From CALANV01 sp036381615 (GTDB lineage Bacteria > Pseudomonadota > Alphaproteobacteria > CACIAM-22H2): a stretch of DNA of 64,000 nucleotides. This document shows, in pieces, positions 1 through 8,243 of the stretch; position 1 is the stretch's first letter; every line of letters starts with the position of its first letter. The notes under the pieces were generated by a model. It saw only the letters and a list, made by a program, of their open reading frames with translations, was not told the origin of the DNA and did no database searches. The DNA lies in the NCBI GenBank assembly GCA_036381615.1, contig DASVCL010000069.1:1-64000 (forward strand), in the 5' to 3' direction. The position numbers and the translations under genes were made by a program.

Positions 1-530
1 CTCTGCCTGGTCAGGCTCGCGTCCTTGAGCTGCCCCCAAACCTGATCGCCGCGGACGGCGTTGACGGCGTTGAACAGCGACAGCAGCAGCGTGTTGCGCG
101 CCGCGGTCGCGATCGTTCGGTGGAGCATGCCGTCCCACATCTCGAACGCGCTCGTCGTGGTCGCGGCCTCTCCCTTTCTTAGGCAGTTCTCCATCACCGA
201 GATGTCGTTGGCGCTCGCGCGTATCGCCGCGAGCGCCGCCATTGACGGTTCCACGATGCGGCGGACCTCCATGACCTCGGCCGGGTTGGTGAACCGCGTC
301 ACGGCGCCGTCCGCCTCGACCACGGGCGGTCGCGCGCCGGCGAACGTGCCGCGGCCGACATGCCGCCAGATCTTGCCCTCGGCCTCGAGCACCTCGAGCG
401 CGCGGCGCAGCGTGCCGCGGCTGACGCCGAGCCGCGCCGACAGCACGCGCTCGGGCGGCAGGCGTTCGCCGGCACGGCTGGCGTCCTTCACGATCTGACG
501 CAGGCGCGCGAGGGTCGTATCGGTGCGCAT
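1..530 (-). CDS. GntR/FadR-family (FCD) transcriptional regulator, cut by left edge
   Basis: About 176 codons are visible from the ATG at 530 running off the left edge. The N-terminus is a winged helix: LPPERVLSARLGVSRGTLRR (residues about 25–45) is the GntR recognition-helix signature, followed by the wing WRHVGRGTFAG. Next comes a FadR-type all-helical FCD domain, with VMEVRRIVEPSMAALAA and MWDGMLHRTIATAARN, the latter carrying the usual metal or effector Asp/His positions. An AGAAGG Shine-Dalgarno sequence precedes the ATG. The gene is divergent from the FAH hydrolase and TctCBA genes, and two matching palindromes lie between them, so it probably controls that operon and itself. The carboxylate effector cannot be told from sequence. 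Confidence 0.9.
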   Translation of the reverse strand, partial: MRTDTTLARLRQIVKDASRAGERLPPERVLSARLGVSRGTLRRALEVLEAEGKIWRHVGRGTFAGARPPVVEADGAVTRFTNPAEVMEVRRIVEPSMAALAAIRASANDISVMENCLRKGEAATTTSAFEMWDGMLHRTIATAARNTLLLSLFNAVNAVRGDQVWGQLKDASLTRQ

Positions 531-543
531 GACTGCCTTCTGT

Positions 544-560
544 ACCAATCCGGTATTGGA
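544..560. promoter_or_regulatory. Palindrome ACCAAT-N5-ATTGGA, candidate operator 1
   Basis: Six-base arms 544–549 and 555–560 are separated by CCGGT; only the outermost pair is imperfect. It lies 14 bp upstream of the regulator's start codon. It has the same arms and spacer length as the palindrome at 629–645, which suggests both are sites for the adjacent GntR protein. Confidence 0.6.
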
Positions 561-628
561 TCAAATAGCTCTGTTGAACTCAAGCCGGCAAATGGGTAAC
601 ACGGATGCATCGTGACAACCAACAATAG

Positions 629-645
629 ACCAATCGCAGATTGGT
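629..645. promoter_or_regulatory. Palindrome ACCAAT-N5-ATTGGT, candidate operator 2
   Basis: Perfect six-base arms 629–634 and 640–645 with spacer CGCAG. It lies 16 bp before the GTG start at 662 of the hydrolase gene. Centre-to-centre distance from operator 1 is 85 bp, close to eight helical turns, so bound dimers would face the same side of the DNA. Confidence 0.6.
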
Positions 646-661
646 ACGAAATGGTGGACCC

Positions 662-1543
662 GTGCGACTGGTAACTTTCGACGACGGCAAGGGAGCGCGC
701 GTCGGCATTCTCGACGCGCCGGCAAAAGCGGTCATTGATCTCGGCGCCAGCGACCTGCCGCGCGACATGCTCGGGCTGATCGCGCTCGGCGCGGACGGGC
801 TCGAGAAGGCGAAGCGCGCCGCGGCAACGGCGCCGCGACTCAAGGCCGACGCGCTGCGGCTGCTTCCGCCCATTCCGCGGCCCGCGCGCAACATTTTCTG
901 CGTCGGCAAGAACTATCACGAGCACGCACACGAGTTTCATTCGAGCGGCTTCGACGCGTCGGCCGGCGCGACCGCCGTGCCGGACGTGCCCATCATCTTC
1001 ACCAAGCCCTCCTCGGCGGTGATCGGACCCGGTACGCCGATTCCGGCACATCTCGATCCGACCGACTCGGTGGATTACGAAGGCGAGCTCACCGTCGTCA
1101 TCGGCAGGGGCGGACGCGGCATTCCCCGGTCGCGCGCGTTCGAGCATGTCTACGGCTATACGATCATCAACGACGTCACGGCGCGCACGCTCCAGCACCG
1201 CCACAAGCAGTGGTTCCTGGGCAAGAGCATCGACGGGTTCTGTCCGATGGGGCCCGTGCTGCTGACCGCCGACGAGGTTCCGGACGTCGGGGCCATGCAT
1301 CTGGTGACGCGGGTCAACGGCGAGGTGCGCCAGGACGCGAAGGTCGCCGACCTGATTTTCGATATTCCGGCGCTGATCGAGACGATCTCCGCCGGCATCA
1401 CGCTCGAGCCGGGCGATCTCATCGCCACCGGCACGCCGTCGGGTGTGGGCATCGGCTTCAAGCCGCCCAAGTACCTGAAGAAGGGCGACGTGGTATCGAT
1501 TACGATCGATCCGATCGGCGAGCTGATCAACCCGGTCGATTGA
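662..1543 (+). CDS. Fumarylacetoacetate hydrolase (FAH) family protein
   Basis: A 293-aa FAH-fold enzyme from GTG 662. The reading frame opens at TTG 641, but homologous N-termini begin MRLVTFDDG, and TTG 641 lies inside the palindrome. Metal-binding acidic motif DYEGELTVVIGRGGRGI, KSIDGFCPMGPV, and the C-terminal signature GDLIATGTPSGVGIGF are all present. Members cleave or decarboxylate C–C bonds in oxo-acids such as fumarylpyruvate, acylpyruvates or 2-hydroxy-hepta-diene-dioates. The gene starts a cluster with TctC, TctB and TctA, so its substrate or product is probably a carboxylate imported by that system. Exact substrate unknown. Confidence 0.9.
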   Translation: MRLVTFDDGKGARVGILDAPAKAVIDLGASDLPRDMLGLIALGADGLEKAKRAAATAPRLKADALRLLPPIPRPARNIFCVGKNYHEHAHEFHSSGFDASAGATAVPDVPIIFTKPSSAVIGPGTPIPAHLDPTDSVDYEGELTVVIGRGGRGIPRSRAFEHVYGYTIINDVTARTLQHRHKQWFLGKSIDGFCPMGPVLLTADEVPDVGAMHLVTRVNGEVRQDAKVADLIFDIPALIETISAGITLEPGDLIATGTPSGVGIGFKPPKYLKKGDVVSITIDPIGELINPVD

Positions 1544-1584
1544 GACATCGCTCAGCAGGAGACCGAGCAAGACGGAGGACCGCC

Positions 1585-2580
1585 ATGTCATATTTCCGCA
1601 AGTTCATGTGGGCCGCGGCAGCGGCATCGATGTTCCTCGTGCCGGCGGCTGCCTCGGCGCAGGAAGTCTATCCCTCGCGCCCGATCACGATGATCGTGCC
1701 GTTCCCGCCGGGCGGCGTGGCCGACCAGTCCGGCCGTCCGGTCGCCGCCGCACTCGAGAAGATCCTCAAGCAGCCGGTGGTCGTGAACAACCGGCCCGGG
1801 GCGGGCGGGGCCGTCGGCATGGCCGCGGCGGCTAATTCGAAGCCCGACGGCTACACGATCCTGATGGCGCTCTCGAGCATCTCCATCATTCCCGAAGCCG
1901 ACAAGCTGTTCGACCGCCAGCCGGCGTACCAGATGAGCCAGCTTGCGCCCGTGGCGCTCGTCACGGCCGATCCGACCGTCCTGGTCGTGCCGGCCGACAG
2001 CCCGTGGAAAACGGTGAAGGACTTCGTCGAGGATGCGAAGAAGCGCCCCGGCGAGATCTCGTTCTCGTCCTCGGGGGTCTATGGCACGCTGCACATGGCG
2101 ATGGAAATGTTCGCGTATGCGGCGGACATCAAGCTGAAGCACGTCCCCTTCAGCGGCGGCGGGCCTGCGCTGACGGCGTTGCTCGGCAATCACGTTCAGG
2201 CGCTCGCCTCGGGCCCCGGGCCGGTGATCCCGCACATCAAGGCCGGGAAGCTGCGGGCGCTCGCGGCCTGGGGCGACAAGCGGATCGAGGCGCTGCCCGA
2301 CGTGCCGACGTTCAAGGAACTCGGCTACAAGGACGTCGAATTCTATATCTGGTCGGGCGTGTTCGTGCCGGCCGCCACGCCGGAGCCGGTCGTGAAGGTG
2401 CTGCGCGACGCCATGCGCCAGGTCGTTCAGGATCCGGAGTTCAAGAGCGCGATGGAGAAGCTTCAGACGCCGGTCGTCTACATGGACGCGCCGGAGTTCC
2501 GGAAGTTCTGGGACCGCGACGCGGCGATGCTCGCGGCCGCCGTGAAGCGCGTCGGCCGCATCGAGGAAAAGAAGCAGTAA
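1585..2580 (+). CDS. Tripartite tricarboxylate transporter (TTT) substrate-binding protein, TctC family
   Basis: A 331-aa periplasmic binding protein. ATG 1585 is preceded by GGAGGA (1574–1579). The N-terminus MSYFRKFMWAAAAASMFLVPAAASA is a Sec signal peptide with likely cleavage after ASA. The mature start EVYPSRPITMIVPFPPGGVADQ is diagnostic of the Bug/TctC family: these residues line the carboxylate pocket. RPGAGGAVGMAAAANSKPDGYT is the second family motif. It is 41 bp after the FAH gene and 4 bp before TctB, so the whole cassette FAH–TctC–TctB–TctA looks like one transcript. The substrate is an organic acid, not identifiable from sequence. Confidence 0.93.
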   Translation: MSYFRKFMWAAAAASMFLVPAAASAQEVYPSRPITMIVPFPPGGVADQSGRPVAAALEKILKQPVVVNNRPGAGGAVGMAAAANSKPDGYTILMALSSISIIPEADKLFDRQPAYQMSQLAPVALVTADPTVLVVPADSPWKTVKDFVEDAKKRPGEISFSSSGVYGTLHMAMEMFAYAADIKLKHVPFSGGGPALTALLGNHVQALASGPGPVIPHIKAGKLRALAAWGDKRIEALPDVPTFKELGYKDVEFYIWSGVFVPAATPEPVVKVLRDAMRQVVQDPEFKSAMEKLQTPVVYMDAPEFRKFWDRDAAMLAAAVKRVGRIEEKKQ

Positions 2581-2584
2581 CCTG

Positions 2585-3061
2585 ATGACGTTTCCGGTCG
2601 TCGGCCGGGGATCGGTCGCGGGCCTGACCCGCGACCGGTTCGCCGGCCTCGTCCTGGCCGCGCTGGCGGCCTTCATCGCGTGGGAGACGCGGGTCCTGCC
2701 GCTCGGCACGTTCCGCGAACCCGGGCCCGGCTACATGCCGCTCCTCACCGCGGTCATCCTCGGCGCGCTGGGCGTCGTCGTGGCGCTGCGCGGCGGCGGG
2801 CCGGCGCTGCGCGACATGAGCTGGTCCGAGGGCCGGCACGCGGCGATGCTGCTCGCCGCCTGCGCGTTCGCGGCGCTGGCGCTGGAGCGGATCGGCTACC
2901 GGCTCACCGTCATTGCACTGCTCGTGTTCTTCCTCGGCGTCCTCGAGCGCAAGCATCCGCTGGCTGTGGCCGTCGTCACGCTGGCGCTTGCATTCGGCTC
3001 CTTCTTCCTCTTCTCCGACCTCCTGCGCGTGCCGTTGCCGCGCAGCCCATGGGGCTTCTGA
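2585..3061 (+). CDS. TTT small membrane subunit, TctB family
   Basis: A 158-aa small membrane protein. Four hydrophobic helices can be traced, at about residues 20–37, 48–66, 85–110 and 118–143. The motif LPLGTFREPGPGYMPLL near residue 40 is typical of TctB, the small subunit that pairs with the large permease TctA. The ATG follows the TctC stop after 4 bp, so translation is probably coupled. The fold gives no substrate information. Confidence 0.88.
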   Translation: MTFPVVGRGSVAGLTRDRFAGLVLAALAAFIAWETRVLPLGTFREPGPGYMPLLTAVILGALGVVVALRGGGPALRDMSWSEGRHAAMLLAACAFAALALERIGYRLTVIALLVFFLGVLERKHPLAVAVVTLALAFGSFFLFSDLLRVPLPRSPWGF

Positions 3062-3112
3062 CTTGAACGACGATCCGGCGCAGGCGCCTTTACTTGTCTG
3101 CGGAGTCGCGGC

Positions 3113-4633
3113 GTGACTGATACGCTTTCCAATCTCTTCCTGGGCTTCACGGTCGCCCTGTCGCCCGATGTCCTGCTCTTCGCCGTCGTCGGCTGCGTCA
3201 TCGGCACGCTCGTCGGCATGCTGCCCGGCGTCGGACCGCTCGCCGGCATCAGCCTGCTGCTGCCGGTCACGTTCGGCCTCAACCCGACCACGGCGATCGT
3301 GCTGCTCGCCGGCATCTATTACGGCGCGATGTACGGCGGTTCGACGACCTCTATCCTGATGCGCATACCGGGCGAGGCCGCATCGGTGATGACGTGCATC
3401 GACGGCTATGCGATGACGCAGCGCGGCCGCGGCGGCGCCGCGCTGACGATCGCCGCGATCGGCTCCTTCATCGCGGGCACGATCAGCATCGTCGGCCTGA
3501 TGCTGCTGGCGCCGCCGCTTGCCGCCGTCGCCCTTCGCTTCGGACCGCCGGAATATTTCGCGCTGCTGACGCTCGGGCTTCTCGTCCTCGCCTTTCTTAC
3601 CGGCGGCTCGATGCCCAAGGCGCTGGCCATGGCGGCGCTGGGCCTGTTCCTCGGCACGATCGGCATCGATCTGATGAGCGGATTTTTCCGCTTCCAGTAC
3701 GGATTGATCGAGCTCGGCGACGGCATCGGCATCGTGCCTGTTGCCGTCGGCCTGTTCGGCATTTCCGAGATCCTGCTGACCGCGGGCCAGGAGACGCCGC
3801 CGCAGGTCCAGAAGCCGAAGCTCAGGGACCTGCCGCCCTCGCGGGAGGAACTGCGCGCGGCGATGGGGCCGGTCGGCCGCGGCACCGTGCTCGGCTTTCT
3901 CGTCGGCATCGTCCCGGGCTCGGCGCACATCATCTCGTCGTTCGTGTCCTACGCGCTGGAGCGGCGGCTGTCGCGCCATCCGGAACGCTTCGGCAAGGGC
4001 GCGGTCGAGGGCGTCGCCGGCCCCGAATCGGCGAACAATGCTGCGGCCTGCGGTGCGTTCGTGCCCATGCTGTCGCTTGGCGTGCCGTCGGGCCCGATTC
4101 CCGCCGTCATGCTGGCGGCGCTCATGGTCCACGGCATCGCGCCGGGTCCGCTCCTGATGCAGCAGCAGCCGGAGCTGTTCTGGGGCTTCATCGCCAGCAT
4201 GTATGTCGGCAATCTGGTGCTGCTGATCCTCAACCTGCCGCTCGTCGGCCTGTTCGTGAACCTGCTGCGCATTCCCTACGCCTATCTCTACCCGGCCATC
4301 CTCGTCTTCTGCGTGCTGGGCGTGTATTCCGTGAACAACAGCGTCGTAGACGTGTGGATCATGACGGTCATGGGGGCGCTCGGCTACGTGCTGCGCAAGT
4401 TCGACTTCGAGGTCGCGCCGATCGTGCTCGGCCTCGTCCTGTCGCCGATGCTGGAGACCGCGCTCCGCCAGTCGCTCGCGATGTCGTCGGGCAGCTACGC
4501 GATTTTCGTCGACCGCCCGATCGCCATTGGCATGCTGGCGGTCGCCGCGGTGCTCCTGCTGCTCAGCTTCCTGCCGACGCTCAAGCGTGGCAGTGGCTGG
4601 CGCCGCACCCTCGGGCTCGAGACCGAGACCTGA
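3113..4633 (+). CDS. TTT large permease subunit, TctA family
   Basis: A 506-aa polytopic permease starting at GTG 3113. Family hallmarks: GMLPGVGPLAGISLLLPVTF (residues about 35–55), the YYGAMYGGSTTSILMRIPGE segment, and the mirrored C-terminal half motif FLVGIVPGSAHIISSF. Length matches typical TctA of about 500 aa. It completes the secondary carboxylate uptake system driven by proton or sodium gradient. The TctB stop is 51 bp upstream, with only a weak Shine-Dalgarno (GGAG). Confidence 0.93.
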   Translation: MTDTLSNLFLGFTVALSPDVLLFAVVGCVIGTLVGMLPGVGPLAGISLLLPVTFGLNPTTAIVLLAGIYYGAMYGGSTTSILMRIPGEAASVMTCIDGYAMTQRGRGGAALTIAAIGSFIAGTISIVGLMLLAPPLAAVALRFGPPEYFALLTLGLLVLAFLTGGSMPKALAMAALGLFLGTIGIDLMSGFFRFQYGLIELGDGIGIVPVAVGLFGISEILLTAGQETPPQVQKPKLRDLPPSREELRAAMGPVGRGTVLGFLVGIVPGSAHIISSFVSYALERRLSRHPERFGKGAVEGVAGPESANNAAACGAFVPMLSLGVPSGPIPAVMLAALMVHGIAPGPLLMQQQPELFWGFIASMYVGNLVLLILNLPLVGLFVNLLRIPYAYLYPAILVFCVLGVYSVNNSVVDVWIMTVMGALGYVLRKFDFEVAPIVLGLVLSPMLETALRQSLAMSSGSYAIFVDRPIAIGMLAVAAVLLLLSFLPTLKRGSGWRRTLGLETET

Positions 4634-4853
4634 CCGGAGCCAGGGCGGGTTACGATTGACGGCCGCAGGATGCGCCGGTTGCCTGACTTCCGTCGTCGAC
4701 GTCGACCTGGCGCATCCCCAGGCGGGTGATGGCCGGGCACCGGCGCCTTGATTTTTCGTCCGTTTGCGCAATCGCTCTGGACGTCGGCACGCTGCTCCAT
4801 ATATTGGGCCCCCCGCGCGGCGCCGGTCGCGCCGCCAGCGTTGCGGAGCCCGA

Positions 4854-5078
4854 ATGTTCGGCTTTCGTAGACAATCCTCCGAGTCATTGATCGGCCAATC
4901 GTTCCAGTCGATCTCACCGTTCGCCGGCCGGGAGATGCCGGTCTGGCAGGTTCACGGCATTTTCGCCGTCGGCGGCGTCGAGCATGCCCGGCTGGTCGGG
5001 CGCGATCGCCCGACCGAAATCCGGAGCGTGGCCGTTTCCGTGCTGACGGATCCCAGGCGCTACCGCCGCGTCGGCTGA
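4854..5078 (+). CDS. Small conserved protein, 74 aa, paralogue of 10459–10677
   Basis: The ATG at 4854 has a GCGGAG Shine-Dalgarno 6 bp upstream. No Pfam name comes to mind. The C-terminal 45 residues (VWQVHGIFAVGG...HARLVGRD.P...DPRRYRRVG) align without gaps to the C-terminal half of the 72-aa protein at 10459–10677, sharing W-x-V, IF, HARLV, D-x-P, L-x-DPR. The protein is basic, without signal peptide or membrane segment. It is flanked by tctA upstream and is convergent with the cyclase gene, whose stop is 11 bp away. The paralogy supports its being real. Function unknown. Confidence 0.6.
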   Translation: MFGFRRQSSESLIGQSFQSISPFAGREMPVWQVHGIFAVGGVEHARLVGRDRPTEIRSVAVSVLTDPRRYRRVG

Positions 5079-5088
5079 CCCACGTCGT

Positions 5089-6300
5089 TCACGCTTCGGG
5101 ATCGATCGTGAACAGCTCCTGCGGCCGGCGGACGCCGCGCAAGGCATAGCGGCCGACCGAGACGAGCCGGTTGCGGCAGCCGGCCGCGGCCTGCGCGAAG
5201 GCGGAGGAGAGCAGTACGTCCTGATCGAGCGCGCGGCACATGACGGCGATCCGGCTCGCCTCGTTGACGGCCGGTCCGACCACCGTGAAATCCAGGCGGT
5301 CGGCGCTGCCGACATTGCCGTAGAACACCTCGCCGTAATGCAGGCCGGCATAGAAGCGCGTGACGGGCAGTCCTTGCGTGTGCCGCCGGGCGTTGGCGGC
5401 GGCCACGCGCCGGCGCGCATCGGCCACGGCGTCGAGCGCCTGCCGGCATGTCGTATCGCCGTCGCCCTTGTTGAAGATGGCCAGCACGCCGTCGCCGATC
5501 AGCTTCAGCACTTCGCCGTGGCTGGCGTGGACCGCCGAGATGATCGCGTCTGCGTAATCGTTGAGCAGCGGGATGATCTGCTGCGGCGGCGCCGTGTCGG
5601 TGATGCGCGTGAAGCCATGCAGGTCGCTGAACCACAGCACCGCGGTAATGCGTTCGGCGACGCCCCGCTCGATGTTGCCGCGGAGCACGCGGCGTCCGGC
5701 ATCGGGCCCCAGATAGGTCTCGACGATGGTCTCGGCGATGCGGGTGACGACGGCGCCCTTGATCGCCAGTGCCAGCGGCGGCACCAGCACGTCGAGCGCG
5801 GCGATTTCGCGATCAGCGAACCCGCCGGGCCGATCGGTGGTCCATGACGAATAGACGCAGTCCATCCGCCCGATGCTGCCATCGGCGCCGAAGCGGCTGA
5901 CCATCGCGACGTAGTCGGTCGCCCCGATCTGCCGCAGGTCGGCCAGGATCGGGAACTCCGCCAGCTCGGACTCCGGCCCGTCGAGCCGCCGGCGCAAGCG
6001 GGTGGCACCCGTCTCGATCAAGCGGAAGAACGGGCTCCGGTGCCATTTCCCGTCGTCGTTGGCCGGATCGGTGCGTCCGTATTCCTTTTCGACCGCATCG
6101 CGCCAAAGGCGGCGCCACTCGTAGACGCGCCCCTCCAGCGTCGGATGCAGGGTGTCGACGGCGATGAGGGCGCGGCTCAGCGGCAATCCCGCCGATACGG
6201 CCCGCGCGCAGAAGGCGTCGAGCAGCTCCTTCTCGCGGGCGCCGGCAAGCCCGGCCTCGGCGATCCACGTCGCGAGACGCAGCAGCTTGGCTTCATCCAT
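5089..6300 (-). CDS. Class III adenylate cyclase
   Basis: A 403-aa soluble cyclase from ATG 6300. The open frame extends further upstream but there only shadows spermidine synthase. Residues 1–200 form an uncharacterised sensory region (KWHRSPFFRL, GFADREIAALDVLVPPLALAIK) of a kind seen in other alphaproteobacterial cyclases. The catalytic domain spans about 217–400. Metal-binding Asp226 (SDLHGF) and Asp270 (IGDG), purine-selecting Lys266 and Asp337 (LDFTVVG), and transition-state Asn346/Arg350 (NEASR) are all present. This residue set predicts ATP, not GTP, as substrate. It should therefore be an active cAMP producer with a cytosolic input domain. The nearest possible effector in the window is the MscS/CNBD protein at 8244–9686. 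Confidence 0.88.
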   Translation of the reverse strand: MDEAKLLRLATWIAEAGLAGAREKELLDAFCARAVSAGLPLSRALIAVDTLHPTLEGRVYEWRRLWRDAVEKEYGRTDPANDDGKWHRSPFFRLIETGATRLRRRLDGPESELAEFPILADLRQIGATDYVAMVSRFGADGSIGRMDCVYSSWTTDRPGGFADREIAALDVLVPPLALAIKGAVVTRIAETIVETYLGPDAGRRVLRGNIERGVAERITAVLWFSDLHGFTRITDTAPPQQIIPLLNDYADAIISAVHASHGEVLKLIGDGVLAIFNKGDGDTTCRQALDAVADARRRVAAANARRHTQGLPVTRFYAGLHYGEVFYGNVGSADRLDFTVVGPAVNEASRIAVMCRALDQDVLLSSAFAQAAAGCRNRLVSVGRYALRGVRRPQELFTIDPEA

Positions 6301-6428
6301 GATCGCAAGATTAGCACGGCCCGGCGGCACGCCGGCCATCCATGACCTTGTTGTCCCGGTTGCGCTGCCGTCGGACGCCAAGGGACGCGCCTGACCGCAC
6401 GCGGGGACGCGCCCGAAGATCGAGGCAC

Positions 6429-7418
6429 TCAGCGACCTTGCCGCCGCTCGGCCGTGCGATCCGTGGTCCGGTCGGAAAGCAGGTCTTCGAGATACGGCGG
6501 CAGAACGAAGGCCGCCTGATGCAGCGCCGGCGTGTAGTAGCGCGTGACGATGCCGGAGGCGGCGAACCGTTCGGCAAGCGCCGCCGCGGATAGGGTATGC
6601 CGGTGGGCGGCATCGGATGCCCATGCGAACGACATGGGACCGCCATAGTATGTCGGCACCGTTGCCGTATAGACTCCGACGTCGCTGAACGTTTCGCGCA
6701 GCCGCATCACCGTGCGTTCGATCTGATCGCGCTGCAGGAATGCGACGCCGCTTTGGGCGACGAGAACCCCGCCCGGCCGCAGGCGTGCGCGGCAAAGGGC
6801 AAAGAACGCGGCCGAAGACAGTTTCGCGCCCGGGCCGACGGGGTCCGTCGAATCGATGAGGATCACGTCGAAACGGGCCGTGGTGTCCCGGACGAACGTG
6901 GCGCCGTCCGCGATCACGATTTCGGCGCGCGGATCGTCGAATGCACCGGCCGCGATCGAGGGGAGATAGCGCCGGCTCAATTCGACGACGCGCGGGTCGA
7001 TTTCGACGAGGACGGCGCGCTGGACGGTCTTATGCCGCAGGACTTCGCGCAGAGTCCCGCCGTCACCGCCGCCCACGACGAGAACGGAGCGCACCGCACC
7101 GTGCGCGAGGATCGGAACGTGTGCGATCATCTCATGATAGATGAACTCGTCGCGCTCCGTCGTCTGTATGTAGCCGTCGAGGGCGAGCACGCGCCCGAAC
7201 GCCGGATTGTCGAAGATCCGTATGCGTTGAGGCCCCGTATCGTCCTGGTGGACATTCCGGGTTGCCAGCAGGCGCTGGCCGGCCGGTTCGTCCGGCGCCT
7301 CGTCGAACCAGGGCTTGGCACGGTCAGGGCGTGAGGGCAAGGGCCGGCCCTGCGGCGTCGCGGTGGACAAACCGCCCGCGGGCGCGAAAGCGTCGGGCGA
7401 TGGTACGGCATCGACCAT
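6429..7418 (-). CDS. speE: Spermidine synthase (putrescine aminopropyltransferase)
   Basis: A 329-aa enzyme that transfers the aminopropyl group from decarboxylated S-adenosylmethionine to putrescine, releasing methylthioadenosine (MTA). Key features: YHEMIAHVP, the nucleotide-binding VLVVGGGDGGTLREVLRH, acidic VEIDPRVVELSRRYLP, DSTDPVGP, and PTYYGGPMSFAWAS in the substrate pocket. It has a longer N-terminal tail (about 40 residues, proline-rich) than E. coli SpeE. No S-adenosylmethionine decarboxylase gene is in the window. MTA phosphorylase (12243–13142), which recycles the by-product, lies 5 kb away. Confidence 0.93.
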   Translation of the reverse strand: MVDAVPSPDAFAPAGGLSTATPQGRPLPSRPDRAKPWFDEAPDEPAGQRLLATRNVHQDDTGPQRIRIFDNPAFGRVLALDGYIQTTERDEFIYHEMIAHVPILAHGAVRSVLVVGGGDGGTLREVLRHKTVQRAVLVEIDPRVVELSRRYLPSIAAGAFDDPRAEIVIADGATFVRDTTARFDVILIDSTDPVGPGAKLSSAAFFALCRARLRPGGVLVAQSGVAFLQRDQIERTVMRLRETFSDVGVYTATVPTYYGGPMSFAWASDAAHRHTLSAAALAERFAASGIVTRYYTPALHQAAFVLPPYLEDLLSDRTTDRTAERRQGR

Positions 7419-7653
7419 GGTTCACCTGTTTCGGTTTGAGCGGAACGGGACGTCAGGACGCACGTCGTTGCGGCAGTCGCAGCCTCGATATGTCGGTGAA
7501 GCGGCCGCCGGGATCGGCACGCACGCCATCGGCCGGCGGTCCAACGGTCGTTTCATGCCGCGCGCCGCGGAGCAGCGAATCCAGTCGGCCGAAATCGCCG
7601 CGGCTTATCCTGATGTCCGGTCCTGATATCCGGTAGCGTCATGGCTCCGATCT

Positions 7654-7842
7654 TCAGTCCGGCCAGTGCTCGCCGGCGTTGTCCGTCCCGGTACGGCGTT
7701 GCTCGCTTGCCTTTGCGTACGGCATTGCCTTCACCGGTGAAAATCGCACGTGCGTGCCGCAGTGCAGGCAGCGTGCGGCTGCTGCGGGAACGACATGATG
7801 GCATTTGGCGCAGATCCGGGAACGAGTTCGCTGTTGATTCAC
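7654..7842 (-). CDS. Small zinc-ribbon protein, 62 aa
   Basis: I chose the GTG at 7842 because a strong GAGGAGGT Shine-Dalgarno lies just upstream; a longer frame from 7890 lacks one. Residues 10–33 contain two CxxC knuckles separated by 11 residues (ICAKC ... RCLHCGTHV), a classical zinc ribbon. The C-terminus is polar and basic. Such one-domain zinc ribbons often act as small nucleic-acid or protein-binding adaptors. No specific function can be named. It is upstream of speE on the same strand with a 235-bp gap, so co-transcription is uncertain. Confidence 0.55.
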   Translation of the reverse strand: MNQQRTRSRICAKCHHVVPAAAARCLHCGTHVRFSPVKAMPYAKASEQRRTGTDNAGEHWPD

Positions 7843-8243
7843 AGACACCTCCTCTTTCTCGGTTGCCGAAAGCGGACAGGCCACGGGCATGCCACGCCGC
7901 GAATGCGGCGGCCGGCCCGACCCATGGGTTTACGTGCGGTGTGTCGAAGAAAGAGCCCCGGATGCAACTATGGCGTCAGGCACGACGCTGGGCATCGCGG
8001 GGCATACGATTCCGGTTTGGCGCAGCCAGCGAGCCGGGCACTCCAGCAGAACATCATGACGATGTACGACCGCGCATTCGACATTGCGCATCGTATATTA
8101 GGGCCCGTCGCAACGTTTTCAAGCCGACGCAGCCGCAAGCGGACAACGTCGCGACCTGCGGCAATGCTTTGGCGGCCCATCTTGCGGCGGGCGACGCGAT
8201 CTCGCCCTCCGTCGTACTTGGCTTGCGGGCAAGACGATGTCGC
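7843..8243. other. 401-bp gap without a supported gene
   Basis: The region lies between the start of the zinc-ribbon gene and the stop of the MscS-like gene, both on the minus strand. Short frames exist on both strands, but none has a Shine-Dalgarno sequence or recognisable motif. The promoter of the zinc-ribbon gene is presumably at its left end. I see no terminator or repeat. Confidence 0.4.

Noticed and set aside
2441..4771. 776-codon open frame on the minus strand opposite tctB–tctA
   Set aside because: It is the antisense frame of a high-GC operon: Arg-, Glu- and His-rich composition and no domain. The plus strand codes for clear TctB and TctA.
6301..6795. Upstream extension of the cyclase frame
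   Set aside because: It overlaps spermidine synthase on the same strand in another frame, is Arg-rich and has no conserved part. The start at 6300 gives a complete protein.
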